Below are positions 28,601 to 37,068 of a DNA stretch of 64,000 nucleotides, piece by piece. The notes under the pieces are model-generated. The model was not told where the DNA came from and ran no database searches. It worked only from the letters and a program-made list of their open reading frames with translations. Position 1 is the stretch's first letter. Each line of letters starts with the position of its first letter. The stretch is from Roseburia hominis A2-183 (lineage in GTDB: Bacteria; Bacillota; Clostridia; Lachnospirales; Lachnospiraceae): assembly GCF_000225345.1 (NCBI RefSeq), contig NC_015977.1, positions 1,843,501 to 1,907,500 on the forward strand, written 5' to 3'. Both the position numbers and the translations under genes were made by a program.

Positions 28601-28763
28601 TAAAAAAGAATCTCGCTTGCGAAATTCTCCGCGCGCAAGCGGTTCGCAAAGCGATATTTTCCTTACCGCGAGCTGCGCATCCTCGCGGAGCGTTTTTTAT
28701 TTTCATAGGGAAGTTCTACTTTCACACATTAACGTATCACGCTATTTCCTATGAAATAAAAAA
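28599..28763. repeat. Structured non-coding element, copy 1
   Basis: The stretch folds into two nested structures. The first is closed by AATAAAAAA (28599-28607) with TTTTTTATT (28693-28701) and contains CTCCGCG (28628-28634) paired with CGCGGAG (28684-28690). The second is a hairpin of TTTTTTATTTTCATAGGGAA (from 28693) with TTTCCTATGAAATAAAAAA (28745-28763). A related stretch with the same order of parts occurs at 51984-52096. No gene is present in this 313-base gap. Confidence 0.7.
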
Positions 28764-28792
28764 GAATCCTGCAAGCAGGATTCTTTTTTATT
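28755..28792 (-). terminator. Terminator of asd
   Basis: An 18-bp perfect stem (28755-28772 with 28775-28792) with a two-base centre carries T-runs on both outer sides. It lies directly after the asd stop (28795) and, being symmetrical, could also act on the other strand. Confidence 0.9.
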
Positions 28793-28794
28793 CT

Positions 28795-29886
28795 TTATTT
28801 CGCTGTGATGTATCCCTGTGCTTTCAAAAGCTCTGCGCAGAGCACTGCACCGCCTGCGGCGCCGCGCACGGTATTGTGGGACAGTCCCACGAACTTCCAG
28901 TCATAGACCGTGTCCTCTCTCAGACGTCCTACCGAGATACCCATACCGTTCTCATAGTTGACATCCAGAGCGATCTGCGGGCGGTTATCTTCCTCGAGAT
29001 ACTGGATAAAATGCTCCGGTGCGCTCGGAAGCTTTAACTCCTGCGGAACACCGCTGAAATTGCGAAGTGCCTCGATCAGCTGCTCTTTTGTCGGGTTCTT
29101 CTTAAACTTTACGAACACCGCCGCAGTGTGACCGTTTAACACCGGCACACGGATGCACTGGCAGGTGATGACCGGGGATTTGGCCGGAACGATCGCTTTC
29201 TTCTCCGGGTCCACATGTCCCCAGATACGAAGCGGCTCCTTCTCCGACTTCTCCTCCTCACCGCCGATATACGGAATGATATTGCCAACCATCTCCGGCC
29301 AGTCCTTAAAGGTCTTGCCGGCTCCGGAAATGGCCTGATAGGTTGTTGCCACCACCTCATACGGCTCAAATTCCTTCCACGCCGTAAGCACCGGCGCGTA
29401 AGACTGAATGGAGCAGTTCGGCTTTACAGCCACGAAACCGCGCTTTGTGCCAAGACGCTCCTTCTGGTATTTGATGACCTCCATATGCTCCGGGTTGACC
29501 TCCGGAACCACCATCGGCACATCCGGTGTCCAGCGGTGCGCGCTGTTATTGGAAACGACCGGAGTTTCTGTCTTCGCATACTCCTCCTCAATCTTCTTAA
29601 TCTCTTCCTTTGTCATGTCCACTGCGGAAAATACGAAATCGACCTCTGCCGCAACCTTCTCCACTTCGTTGACATTCATAACGACAATCTTTTTCACTGC
29701 TTCCGGCATCGGTGTGTCCATCTTCCAGCGGTCTCCGACTGCCTCCTCATAAGTCTTACCGGCACTTCTCGGGCTCGCTGCGATCGTTGTCACTTCAAAC
29801 CACGGATGATTCTCCAGCAGAGAAATAAATCTCTGACCAACCATACCTGTACCACCCAGAATACCAACTCTCAACTTTTCACTCAT
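28795..29886 (-). CDS. asd: Aspartate-semialdehyde dehydrogenase
   Basis: Asd reduces aspartyl phosphate to the semialdehyde, feeding lysine/diaminopimelate, threonine and methionine synthesis. The NADP-binding G-G-T-G-M-V-G-Q-R (residues 11-19) and the catalytic cysteine in K-P-N-C-S-I-Q (near residue 155) are present. The 363-residue length and motif spacing match the archaeal/fungal-type subfamily rather than the E. coli type. It has its own promoter, a structured leader of about 140 bases and a strong terminator, so it is transcribed alone. Confidence 0.95.
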   Translation of the reverse strand: MSEKLRVGILGGTGMVGQRFISLLENHPWFEVTTIAASPRSAGKTYEEAVGDRWKMDTPMPEAVKKIVVMNVNEVEKVAAEVDFVFSAVDMTKEEIKKIEEEYAKTETPVVSNNSAHRWTPDVPMVVPEVNPEHMEVIKYQKERLGTKRGFVAVKPNCSIQSYAPVLTAWKEFEPYEVVATTYQAISGAGKTFKDWPEMVGNIIPYIGGEEEKSEKEPLRIWGHVDPEKKAIVPAKSPVITCQCIRVPVLNGHTAAVFVKFKKNPTKEQLIEALRNFSGVPQELKLPSAPEHFIQYLEEDNRPQIALDVNYENGMGISVGRLREDTVYDWKFVGLSHNTVRGAAGGAVLCAELLKAQGYITAK

Positions 29887-29914
29887 GACTCTTCTAATCT
29901 CCTCATCTTTTTCT

Positions 29915-30027
29915 TATGACACCCGCTGTGGCATACGACTCCGCCTCTCATTGCCTCTGCCGGATCATCACACGTACCTGCTTTTTGCACTGTTCGTGTC
30001 CGTCGGTGGCGAACAAGTGTCGTCATA
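29915..30027 (-). promoter_or_regulatory. Structured 5' leader of asd
   Basis: Between the asd promoter and start, TATGACAC (29915-29922) can pair with GTGTCGTCATA (30017-30027, three-base bulge), closing a domain. Inside it CACTGTTCG (29988-29996) pairs with CGAACAAGTG (30010-30019, one bulge); the two right-hand strands share 30017-30019. No T-box motif is present and I do not recognise a lysine or other known riboswitch. The architecture suggests a regulatory leader; the ligand, if any, is unknown. Confidence 0.45.
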
Positions 30028-30033
30028 GTGAAT

Positions 30034-30062
30034 ATATTATGCCATTTCCCGTCAAAAAGCAA
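30034..30062 (-). promoter_or_regulatory. Promoter of asd
   Basis: TTGCTT (30062-30057) and TAATAT (30039-30034) are 17 bases apart on the minus strand, leaving a leader of about 140 bases. The -35 box overlaps a seven-bp A/T-flanked hairpin (30054-30070) that may serve as a weak argH terminator. Confidence 0.65.
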
Positions 30063-30126
30063 TGCTTTTTTCGTAAAACTTCCCGGCTTTTTTTGACAGT
30101 TCTTGTACATTTCTCACAATGTCACG

Positions 30127-31533
30127 TTACTGTATTGAAGTTTCAAGAGGCTTCCACTCTTCCTCCAGGTACTTCTTCTCCGCTGCGATCACCTGTTCCA
30201 TCGCCTCTTTTCCCGGTGCTCCCACCGTCAGACGCTTGTTCACGCAGGTTTCCATGGAGATCGCCTCATAGACATCATCCTCAAACACCGGACTGATTGC
30301 CTTTAACTCCTCCAGGCTCATATCATCGATCGCAATTCCCTTTTCGATGCAGTAAAGCACGATCTGTCCCACAATTCCATGTGCATCGCGGAACGGCACC
30401 CCGTGGTTCACCAGATAGTCGGCGGCATCCGTCGCGTTGGTAAAGCCTCCGTTCGCCGAAGCACGCATGCGCTCCCTGTTGAACTTCATCGTGGCGAGCA
30501 TGCCGTTAAACAGCGCGATACAGCCTTTGACCGTGTCCATCGCGTCAAAGGAAAGCTCCTTGTCCTCCTGCATGTCCTTATTGTACGCAAGCGGAATTCC
30601 CTTCATCGTCGTGAGAAGCGACATCAGCGCGCCGTAGACGCGTCCGGTCTTTCCTCTGACTAATTCTGCGATGTCCGGGTTCTTTTTCTGCGGCATGATG
30701 CTGCTTCCGGTACTGTACGCATCATCAATCTCCACAAACTGGTACTCGTTGGAATTCCAGATAATGACCTCCTCCGAAAAGCGTGACAGATGCATCATGA
30801 TCGTGGCGCAGGCAGACAAAAATTCGATCAGATAATCGCGGTCAGACACGCCGTCCATGCTGTTTAAAGTCGGTCCGTAAAAACCGAGCAGTTCTGCCGT
30901 GTATGCACGGTCAAGCGGATAGGTGGTGCCTGCGAGCGCTCCGGAACCAAGCGGACAGTAATTCATCCGCTCGTAGATGTCATGCAGGCGCAGGCGGTCT
31001 CTCTTAAACATCTCAAAATAGGCCCCCATGTGATGCGCGAGCGTGATCGGCTGAGCTTTCTGCAGGTGTGTGAAACCCGGCATGATCGTCTCCGTATTCT
31101 GCTCCATGATATGCAATATCGTGCCGAGCAGTTCCTTTAAGAGCGCATCCACATGGAGCAGCTCTTCTCTGGTGTAGAGACGCATATCGAGCGCCACCTG
31201 GTCGTTGCGGCTGCGCCCGGTATGCAGCTTCTTTCCGGTGTCTCCCAGACGGTCGATCAGATTCGCCTCCACAAAGCTGTGAATATCCTCATATTCATCC
31301 GTTATAACAAGACGTCCGGCTTCCACATCCGCAAGGATTTCCTTTAAGCATGCGACGATCGCCTGCATCTCCTCCTCGGTTAAGATTCCCTGTTTCCCGA
31401 GCATCCGCACATGTGCAATACTTCCCTCAATGTCCTGTTTATAGAATTTCTGGTCAAACGAAATAGACGCATTAAAATTATAGACCAGCTTGTCGGTCTG
31501 TTTGGTAAAACGTCCTCCCCATAACTGAGCCAT
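30127..31533 (-). CDS. argH: Argininosuccinate lyase
   Basis: ArgH releases arginine and fumarate from argininosuccinate. The 468-residue protein opens with L-W-G-G-R-F-T and carries the superfamily signature [12 protein letters not shown] near residue 282. Further catalytic segments are S-R-N-D-Q-V-A-L-D and H-L-Q-K-A-Q-P. The start has GAGG eight bases upstream. argG is not adjacent in this window, so the arginine genes are not clustered here. Confidence 0.96.
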   Translation of the reverse strand: MAQLWGGRFTKQTDKLVYNFNASISFDQKFYKQDIEGSIAHVRMLGKQGILTEEEMQAIVACLKEILADVEAGRLVITDEYEDIHSFVEANLIDRLGDTGKKLHTGRSRNDQVALDMRLYTREELLHVDALLKELLGTILHIMEQNTETIMPGFTHLQKAQPITLAHHMGAYFEMFKRDRLRLHDIYERMNYCPLGSGALAGTTYPLDRAYTAELLGFYGPTLNSMDGVSDRDYLIEFLSACATIMMHLSRFSEEVIIWNSNEYQFVEIDDAYSTGSSIMPQKKNPDIAELVRGKTGRVYGALMSLLTTMKGIPLAYNKDMQEDKELSFDAMDTVKGCIALFNGMLATMKFNRERMRASANGGFTNATDAADYLVNHGVPFRDAHGIVGQIVLYCIEKGIAIDDMSLEELKAISPVFEDDVYEAISMETCVNKRLTVGAPGKEAMEQVIAAEKKYLEEEWKPLETSIQ

Positions 31534-31566
31534 TTTAAAAACCTCGCTTTCACTACATTTCCTATC

Positions 31567-31595
31567 ATTCTACATGAAGTTCGCGCTTCCCGCAA
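31567..31595 (-). promoter_or_regulatory. Promoter of argH
   Basis: TTGCGG (31595-31590) and TAGAAT (31572-31567) are 17 bases apart on the minus strand, 34 bases before the argH start. I do not see a convincing arginine-repressor box next to it. Confidence 0.65.
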
Positions 31596-31616
31596 GTCCT
31601 TTCATGCTTTACCGCA

Positions 31617-32273
31617 TCAAATTCCCTGTGCCGCCGCTTTTGCAGCAATCTGGGCATCGCGCTCCCGCTTGGAAAAAACGCACCCGCAATAATACTGCCG
31701 GTACATTCCGTATTGTTCGGAAAGCTCTACCGAGCGCTTGTAGCCATTTTTCTTTTTGAAGTCAGAATTCAAATATGCCACGCCGTATTCCTCCGCCAGC
31801 GCATCCCCGATCTCATTTAATTTTTCCGCATTCTTGAGCGGACTGATGGACAGCGTCGTGGTAAAGTAATCCATGCCAAGGCTTTTTGCGGTCTCCGCCG
31901 CCTCTCTCAAGCGCAGCTCATAGCACCGGAAGCAGCGTTCGCCGCCCTCCTTTTCCTCCTCCATTCCGCGCGCCATCTCATAAAAACGCTCCTTATCATA
32001 GGCGCCCTCCCGGAATGCGATCGGATATTTTGCCGGAAGCTCCCGAATCAGCCGCTGCTGCTCCTGCACCCGCATATGATACTCTTCTTCCGGATAAATA
32101 TTGGGGTTGTAATAATCCACGGTGATATGAAAATACTGCGACAGATACTCGAGGCAGTACGAGCTGCACGGCGCGCAGCAGCTGTGCAGCAGCAGCGTTG
32201 GCACACGGTTCTGCTCCTTTAATCCAGCGATCGTCGCCTCCAGCATTTTCTGATAATTCTTCTGTGCTCTCAT
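31617..32273 (-). CDS. queH: Epoxyqueuosine reductase QueH
   Basis: QueH performs the last step of queuosine synthesis in tRNA and is the non-homologous replacement of QueG. The N-terminal S-C-C-A-P-C-S motif, the central C-F-R-C-Y pair and the late Y-Y-C-G-C supply the cluster and metal cysteines typical of the DUF208 family. The ATG at 32273 follows GGAGG by seven bases and overlaps the stop of the glycosyltransferase gene in an ATGA. Length is 218 residues, normal for the family. Confidence 0.93.
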   Translation of the reverse strand: MRAQKNYQKMLEATIAGLKEQNRVPTLLLHSCCAPCSSYCLEYLSQYFHITVDYYNPNIYPEEEYHMRVQEQQRLIRELPAKYPIAFREGAYDKERFYEMARGMEEEKEGGERCFRCYELRLREAAETAKSLGMDYFTTTLSISPLKNAEKLNEIGDALAEEYGVAYLNSDFKKKNGYKRSVELSEQYGMYRQYYCGCVFSKRERDAQIAAKAAAQGI

Positions 32274-33460
32274 GCTTCCACCTCCTCTGCAAATGCGAGG
32301 ATCTGCTCCGCACGGCGCTTCCATGTATATTCCCGCTCAAAGGTCTCATAGGCAGAAGCCGCAATCTTCTCACGAAGTCTTACATCCGTAAGTGTTCTCT
32401 CCGCCTGCTCACACAGCGTGTCCGGTTTTTCCAGCGAATAAAAAAGCAGCTCCTTCCCGTCTGTAAACGTTCTTCTTAAATACGGATTTTCATCGGTTAA
32501 CACCACCGCATGATTCGCCATTCCGGCAGGAACCCGGTCGTGCATTCCCCGGTTAAAAATCGGTGAGACATTTAAAAGCACATGGGCTTTGGCAATCCGC
32601 TCAAAGGAGAGCGCAAACGGCACCGCCGGCTCGCGCCGCAGGCTGTGCTCGTCCCCGCAGGAATATTTTTCCCAGCCTTCCCCGAATACGGTAACCGGCA
32701 GTTTCTCCGCGAGCAGCGCGTCCAACACCGCCTTGCGGAAATAATCACGCACATAGGCATCCACCGCATACATGCTGTTCATAAACAGCGCAAACTGTCC
32801 GGCAGGAAGTTCCAGTTTCTCCTCCTTAAGCTGCTGTGAAAATGCTTCCTCCATCGGCAGTGTGGGATCGGCAAGCCTCCGCTCAATCAGATCTTTCATC
32901 ATGCTCCCAAGCGGCTCGGGAGCATTCTCTACAATCTGATAAACCGCGTCCGGTCTGTCATACGTTCCCGGAAATAAAATCCGGCACTCCGGCTCTTTTG
33001 TGCCCTCGTAGACTGCTCTTGTCGCCCCGAGCGGCAGCATGTGAACGCTCGCCACCTTTTCATAATATTTTTCTACGTACTTCTGCTGTGCCTCGTCGAG
33101 GACAATCGCATGCAGGTTTTTCACACCGCTTGAAAGTCCCTGATAGTGAAACAGCGGGTGATCTAAAATATAGTCAAAAAACGGTCCCGCTAGGCGGTCC
33201 ACATAGGGAGTGCCGTCGTCTAACACCATCCGCGGCAGAAGGGAATTAAAATCCAGAATCAGGCGGTACGGCTGTCCGATATAGCGCGCAAGCTTCGCAT
33301 CCAGATCATCCTCCTTTGAGAGTTCGCACACCGTCACCTCATATCCCAGTTCCTCAAACGCCGCGCCGATCTGATTTGCGAAAAAGTTGCTGGACAGATA
33401 GCAGATTTCCCTGGAACTGAATACCAGAATTTTTCCCTTCTGCTTCCTTTCCTGCATCAT
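32270..33460 (-). CDS. CgeB-like glycosyltransferase
   Basis: The C-terminal half has the Glyco_trans_1_2 / spore-maturation CgeB pattern. It shows V-F-G-E-G-W-E, L-L-N-V-S-P-I-F-N-R-G-M-H-D-R-V-P and then N-H-A-V-V-L-T-D-E-N-P. The N-terminal half resembles DUF3880 with F-S-S-R-E-I-C-Y-L-S-S-N-F. Such proteins transfer a sugar from a nucleotide donor, acceptor unknown. The ATG at 33460 follows GGAGG by six bases and overlaps the HD gene stop in an ATGA. It lies in a three-gene unit with the HD protein and queH. Confidence 0.78.
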   Translation of the reverse strand: MMQERKQKGKILVFSSREICYLSSNFFANQIGAAFEELGYEVTVCELSKEDDLDAKLARYIGQPYRLILDFNSLLPRMVLDDGTPYVDRLAGPFFDYILDHPLFHYQGLSSGVKNLHAIVLDEAQQKYVEKYYEKVASVHMLPLGATRAVYEGTKEPECRILFPGTYDRPDAVYQIVENAPEPLGSMMKDLIERRLADPTLPMEEAFSQQLKEEKLELPAGQFALFMNSMYAVDAYVRDYFRKAVLDALLAEKLPVTVFGEGWEKYSCGDEHSLRREPAVPFALSFERIAKAHVLLNVSPIFNRGMHDRVPAGMANHAVVLTDENPYLRRTFTDGKELLFYSLEKPDTLCEQAERTLTDVRLREKIAASAYETFEREYTWKRRAEQILAFAEEVEA

Positions 33461-33981
33461 GACACACCTCCAAGTGCAAACATGCTCCGGCAGATCCATT
33501 TTCCGGTCTCCGTCGCAAAAATCCTCTGATATGCCGTCTCTACAGCCGCTTTATCCGGCACAAACCCGCCGTCTCCGTCCGTTCTGCCGTCCTCATACAA
33601 ATTCACCAGAAAATCCGCCTCCACCAGAATCTGATAGTCTCTGCCCTCTATGCCCGTGTAGGTGTGGTGATGTCCGATCAGATAGCAGACGCGCTCAATC
33701 ACATTCTCCGCAAAGCCCAGCCGCATCAGCATCCCGCGTGCCACCGCAGGGCCTTCCTGCTCCTGCAGCTTTCCCTCACTGCTTCCATACTTCTCCTCCG
33801 CCGGCTTGATGCCGATATCGTGCGTGTATGCAGCTGCTTCCAGAATATAGAGTTCCTCCGGCGAAAGCTGTTCGCGCTCCCCGATCAGCTTTGCATAGCT
33901 GTGTACCTTTGTAAAATGCTGGATCCGTTTCGGGTCTCCGCTGTAATATGCGATCATTTCCAAAAAAAGTTTCTCTAACAT
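33457..33981 (-). CDS. HD-domain phosphohydrolase
   Basis: The 174-residue protein has the HD metal-binding pattern: H-F-T-K-V-H-S-Y-A near residue 22, then A-A-A-Y-T-H-D-I-G-I (the H-D pair, near 53), I-G-H-H-H-T-Y and a later E-A-D aspartate. The start at 33981 follows AAAGGAG by five bases. It is the first gene of the HD-glycosyltransferase-queH unit, each overlapping the next by four bases. The substrate is unknown; many such small HD proteins hydrolyse nucleotides. Confidence 0.82.
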   Translation of the reverse strand: MLEKLFLEMIAYYSGDPKRIQHFTKVHSYAKLIGEREQLSPEELYILEAAAYTHDIGIKPAEEKYGSSEGKLQEQEGPAVARGMLMRLGFAENVIERVCYLIGHHHTYTGIEGRDYQILVEADFLVNLYEDGRTDGDGGFVPDKAAVETAYQRIFATETGKWICRSMFALGGVS

Positions 33982-34002
33982 CTTTTCTCCTTTGACAGAA
34001 AG

Positions 34003-34038
34003 AAGACCTTTACCAAGCATCCGCTTCATAAAGGTCTT
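34003..34038 (-). terminator. Hairpin terminator after the small membrane protein
   Basis: AAGACCTTTA (34003-34012) and TAAAGGTCTT (34029-34038) form a ten-bp stem with a 16-base loop, four bases beyond the membrane-protein stop. The following T-tract is weak (CTTTCTGT), so it may only attenuate transcription into the HD gene. Confidence 0.55.
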
Positions 34039-34042
34039 ATCA

Positions 34043-34348
34043 TTACGCTCTTGCTTCCCGCAGTGTCAGTATCGCAAACACATAGATCAAAATACACAAC
34101 AGGCAGAATACGGCTCTGCCGCAAAGTACCCCGGCAACCAGCTGTACTGCGGCGACCACGGCGTGTACCCACACCGGTACCTCCTGCAGACAGGCAGCAA
34201 TCGCCACCTCGATCAAAACGATCACACACACCGGCACCACCGGAATCTTCATCGCTAAAACGGCGATCAGAATCGTCGCAAGCGCCGCAACCACCTCTGC
34301 AAACAAAATCAGCATCTTCTTATTATCACGATTTGCAATCTCTCCCAT
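34043..34348 (-). CDS. Small hydrophobic membrane protein of unknown function
   Basis: The 101-residue protein has three to four hydrophobic segments after a short charged N-terminus (M-G-E-I-A-N-R-D-N-K-K) and ends L-T-L-R-E-A-R-A. I recognise no family. The start at 34348 follows AAGGAG by nine bases; an upstream in-frame start lacks a site. It is divergent from the SGNH hydrolase gene and upstream of the HD gene. Confidence 0.65.
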   Translation of the reverse strand: MGEIANRDNKKMLILFAEVVAALATILIAVLAMKIPVVPVCVIVLIEVAIAACLQEVPVWVHAVVAAVQLVAGVLCGRAVFCLLCILIYVFAILTLREARA

Positions 34349-34443
34349 ACAAATGAACTCCTTTATTGTCTTTCTATTCTGTCTGCAGGTCTTCACCCGC
34401 ATGCGCTCATTATAGCAAGGATCGAAAAAAAGAACAAGTCCAC

Positions 34444-34472
34444 TGGAAAAATACCTTCACTTCCGCTATAAT
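34444..34472 (+). promoter_or_regulatory. Probable promoter of the SGNH hydrolase gene
   Basis: A perfect TATAAT (34467-34472) has TGGAAA (34444-34449) 17 bases upstream, a weak -35. The start codon is 62 bases downstream. Confidence 0.5.
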
Positions 34473-34533
34473 AACGCAGGAATATACTCTTATATTCCTT
34501 ACCAGTAAATAATAAAGAAAAGAGAACAAACTT

Positions 34534-35709
34534 ATGAATGATACAAAATGGGTCTCCATGTGGGGCAATGCCATGTCCATCGCAGAACATCATCCGGAAG
34601 GCTACGCAAAAGATCTGACGCTGCGCTATCCGGTCTATGCACCTTTTTCCGGAAGCGCACTCCGCTTCACGCTCGACAACTACTGCGGAAAGGAACCTGT
34701 CACCATCCACCGGGCAACGGTGGCGGTGTGTGATTCCGATCTCACCGGGAAAGTTCCTCTTTCCTGTCCGCTTGCTGCAGGCACCATCCGCGATATTACC
34801 TTTGACGGCAGCCATTCCGTCACACTGGCAGCGGGTGCATCCGCCGCGAGCGATGCACTCTCCTTTCCGGTATCTGCCGGTCAGACGCTCTGCGTCAGCC
34901 TGTATTTTGACGGCTACACTGCCATGCAGTCCGCCGTGCTGATCACAGGTCCATTGTCCCGCGGCTATTTTTCCTACGGCGACCAGACGCACAGCGAAGC
35001 GCTGCCCCTTGCCACCTCCAAGGCGACAAACTGGTTCTATTTTCTTAGCAACATCGATATTCTGACAAAGGAAGATTGTCATGCCATTATCTGCTACGGA
35101 GATTCCATCACCGCACAGGCATGGCCGGACTATCTGACGCTGCGCCTCATCGAAGAAGGGCACAACCATACCTCGGTGATCCGCCGTGCGGCAAGCGGTA
35201 CGCGTATTCTGCGCCAGTACGACTGTATCACCTACGATTCCTACGGTCTTAAGGGAACCAACCGTTTTGCCCACGAAATTCCAACCGCCGGTGCGGATAC
35301 CGTCATCATCCAGCAGGGCATCAATGACATCATCCATCCGGTCGGAACCGACGTCAATCCGTTCCGTCCCATGAGTGATCTGCCGACTGCCGCCGAACTG
35401 ATCGACGGTCTGAAATGGTATATCGAGGAGGCCAGAAAGCTTCACGACAGCGTCTATCTCGGAACCCTTCTGCCGATTTACGGCTGGCGCACCTACGCAC
35501 CGTTCCGCGAAGAGCTGCGCGGTGCCGTCAATGACTGGATCCGCTCCAACCACGAGAGCGACGGCTGTATCGATTTCGATCAGGCACTTCGTGCCGCCGA
35601 TGATCCGCGCTCTTTCGCGGAAGGATATGACAGCGGCGATCATCTGCATCCGAGCAATCCTGCATATAAAAAAATGGCAGACACAGTGCCTGCCACTTTA
35701 TTGCGCTAA
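34534..35709 (+). CDS. SGNH/GDSL-family hydrolase
   Basis: The catalytic part begins near residue 190 with C-Y-G-D-S-I-T (block I serine), then Q-Q-G-I-N-D-I (block III) and ends with G-D-H-L-H-P-S (block V, Asp and His of the triad). An N-terminal beta-rich domain of about 180 residues precedes it. No signal peptide is visible, so it may act in the cytoplasm. Such enzymes remove acyl groups from sugars or lipids. The last 35 bases of the gene also contain the terminator of the convergent udk gene. Confidence 0.85.
   Translation: MNDTKWVSMWGNAMSIAEHHPEGYAKDLTLRYPVYAPFSGSALRFTLDNYCGKEPVTIHRATVAVCDSDLTGKVPLSCPLAAGTIRDITFDGSHSVTLAAGASAASDALSFPVSAGQTLCVSLYFDGYTAMQSAVLITGPLSRGYFSYGDQTHSEALPLATSKATNWFYFLSNIDILTKEDCHAIICYGDSITAQAWPDYLTLRLIEEGHNHTSVIRRAASGTRILRQYDCITYDSYGLKGTNRFAHEIPTAGADTVIIQQGINDIIHPVGTDVNPFRPMSDLPTAAELIDGLKWYIEEARKLHDSVYLGTLLPIYGWRTYAPFREELRGAVNDWIRSNHESDGCIDFDQALRAADDPRSFAEGYDSGDHLHPSNPAYKKMADTVPATLLR
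35665..35697 (-). terminator. udk operon terminator inside the SGNH coding end
   Basis: TGGCAG (35675-35680) and CTGCCA (35690-35695) with inner pairs form a stem followed on the minus strand by seven T (35674-35668). It lies 13 bases beyond the udk stop but within the last codons of the convergent SGNH gene. Confidence 0.85.
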
Positions 35710-36330
35710 TTATTTATTCTTTAAATGTTTGCGTACGCGTTCAATCAGCATGTCAAGCGCCACGATATTTTCTCCCCCTTCCGGGATGATAATATCTGCC
35801 CGGCGCTTGCTCGGTTCTACAAACTGTTCATGCATCGGCTTTACCGTTGTCAGATACTGGGTAATCACGCTGTCTAACGAACGCCCGCGTTCCTTTACAT
35901 CACGGATGATCCGCCGCAGAATCCGCACATCCGCATCTGTATCCACAAATACCTTGATATCCATAAGATCACAGAGACTCGGCTCAGCAAAAATGAGAAT
36001 GCCCTCCAGCACAATCACCGGTGCAGGTTTTACCAGAATGGTCTCCTCGGAACGATTATGTATCGAGTAGTCATAGACTGGCATATAAATCTGCTCTCCC
36101 GCTTTCAGCTTACAGATATGTTCACACAACAGTGCTGTATCAAACGCATCCGGATGATCATAGTTTAACTTCGACCGTTCCTCATAACACATGTCGTCAT
36201 GGCGTTTATAGTAGTTATCATGACGCAGAATACTCACCTCATCATCGCCAAAGCTGTCGATCAGTTTGTCGGCAAGTGTTGTCTTGCCGCTTCCGGTGCC
36301 TCCTGCAATTCCAATCAAAATTGTATTCAT
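35710..36330 (-). CDS. udk: Uridine kinase
   Basis: Udk phosphorylates uridine and cytidine to the monophosphates. The P-loop G-G-T-G-S-G-K-T-T is at residues 10-18; D-N-Y-Y-K-R, N-Y-D-H-P-D-A-F-D and V-L-E-G-I-L are the usual nucleoside-binding segments. The 206-residue length is normal. It is the last gene of the nucleoside operon, 17 bases after deoC, and its terminator overlaps the neighbouring gene end. Confidence 0.95.
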   Translation of the reverse strand: MNTILIGIAGGTGSGKTTLADKLIDSFGDDEVSILRHDNYYKRHDDMCYEERSKLNYDHPDAFDTALLCEHICKLKAGEQIYMPVYDYSIHNRSEETILVKPAPVIVLEGILIFAEPSLCDLMDIKVFVDTDADVRILRRIIRDVKERGRSLDSVITQYLTTVKPMHEQFVEPSKRRADIIIPEGGENIVALDMLIERVRKHLKNK

Positions 36331-36347
36331 CCTACCGCTCCTGATTA

Positions 36348-36992
36348 CTATTTCCCAATGATAGCAAGTGTAGCGCTCGTTCCAAGGCGGCTTGCTCCGG
36401 CATCGATCATTGCCTGTGCTTCCTCTGCCGTGTGAATTCCGCCGGATGCCTTCACACCCATATCATCGCCCACGGTTTTTCTCATCAGTGCGACATCTTC
36501 CGCCTTTGCCCCTCCGGTGGAAAATCCGGTGGAAGTCTTTACGAAATCAGCTCCTGCTTCTTTTGCCAGCTCACATGCCTTCACCTTTTCCTCGTCTGTC
36601 AGAAGACAGGTCTCGATGATGACCTTTAAGACAATATCGCTGCCACAGACTTCTTTTAAGGTATGAATATCATTTTTTACATAGTCATACTTCTTGTCTT
36701 TCAATGCGCCGACATTGATTACCATATCGATCTCCTGTGCGCCGTCCTCGATGGCAGCCTTCGTCTCGAATGCCTTCACACCGGTGTCGGACATTCCCAG
36801 AGGGAAACCTACCACTGTGCACACCTTCACGTCAGAACCTTTTAACTTCTCTGCCACAAAACGGGTGTAATACTGGTTCACGCACACGGATGCGAAATCA
36901 TTGGCAAGCGCCTCATCACAGATCTTTGCCACCTGTGTCTCCGTCGCCTCTGCCTTTAAAATAGTATGGTCAAAATATTTGCTTGAAATCAT
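36348..36992 (-). CDS. deoC: Deoxyribose-phosphate aldolase
   Basis: DeoC cleaves 2-deoxyribose 5-phosphate into glyceraldehyde 3-phosphate and acetaldehyde. The sequence shows D-H-T-I-L-K-A near the start, K-V-I-I-E-T near residue 142 and the Schiff-base lysine in F-V-K-T-S-T-G-F-S (near 171). The ATG at 36992 is preferred as it gives the usual 214 residues. It lies between the nucleoside permeases and udk, fitting nucleoside catabolism. Confidence 0.95.
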   Translation of the reverse strand: MISSKYFDHTILKAEATETQVAKICDEALANDFASVCVNQYYTRFVAEKLKGSDVKVCTVVGFPLGMSDTGVKAFETKAAIEDGAQEIDMVINVGALKDKKYDYVKNDIHTLKEVCGSDIVLKVIIETCLLTDEEKVKACELAKEAGADFVKTSTGFSTGGAKAEDVALMRKTVGDDMGVKASGGIHTAEEAQAMIDAGASRLGTSATLAIIGK

Positions 36993-37068
36993 GATCTTAG
37001 AATCCTTTCTGTTTGTTATCATATGCTCCCGGACGCTTCCGGAAATTCCGGTCTCTTACGCCGTCTTC

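Noticed and set aside
29887..30030. T-box or lysine riboswitch before asd
   Set aside because: The T-box TGGNACCGCG core and the lysine-riboswitch core sequences are absent; only an unassigned structure remains.
34393..35649. A 418-codon open frame on the minus strand
   Set aside because: It lies antisense to the SGNH hydrolase, which has clear catalytic blocks; the minus-strand product has no recognisable motif or ribosome binding site.
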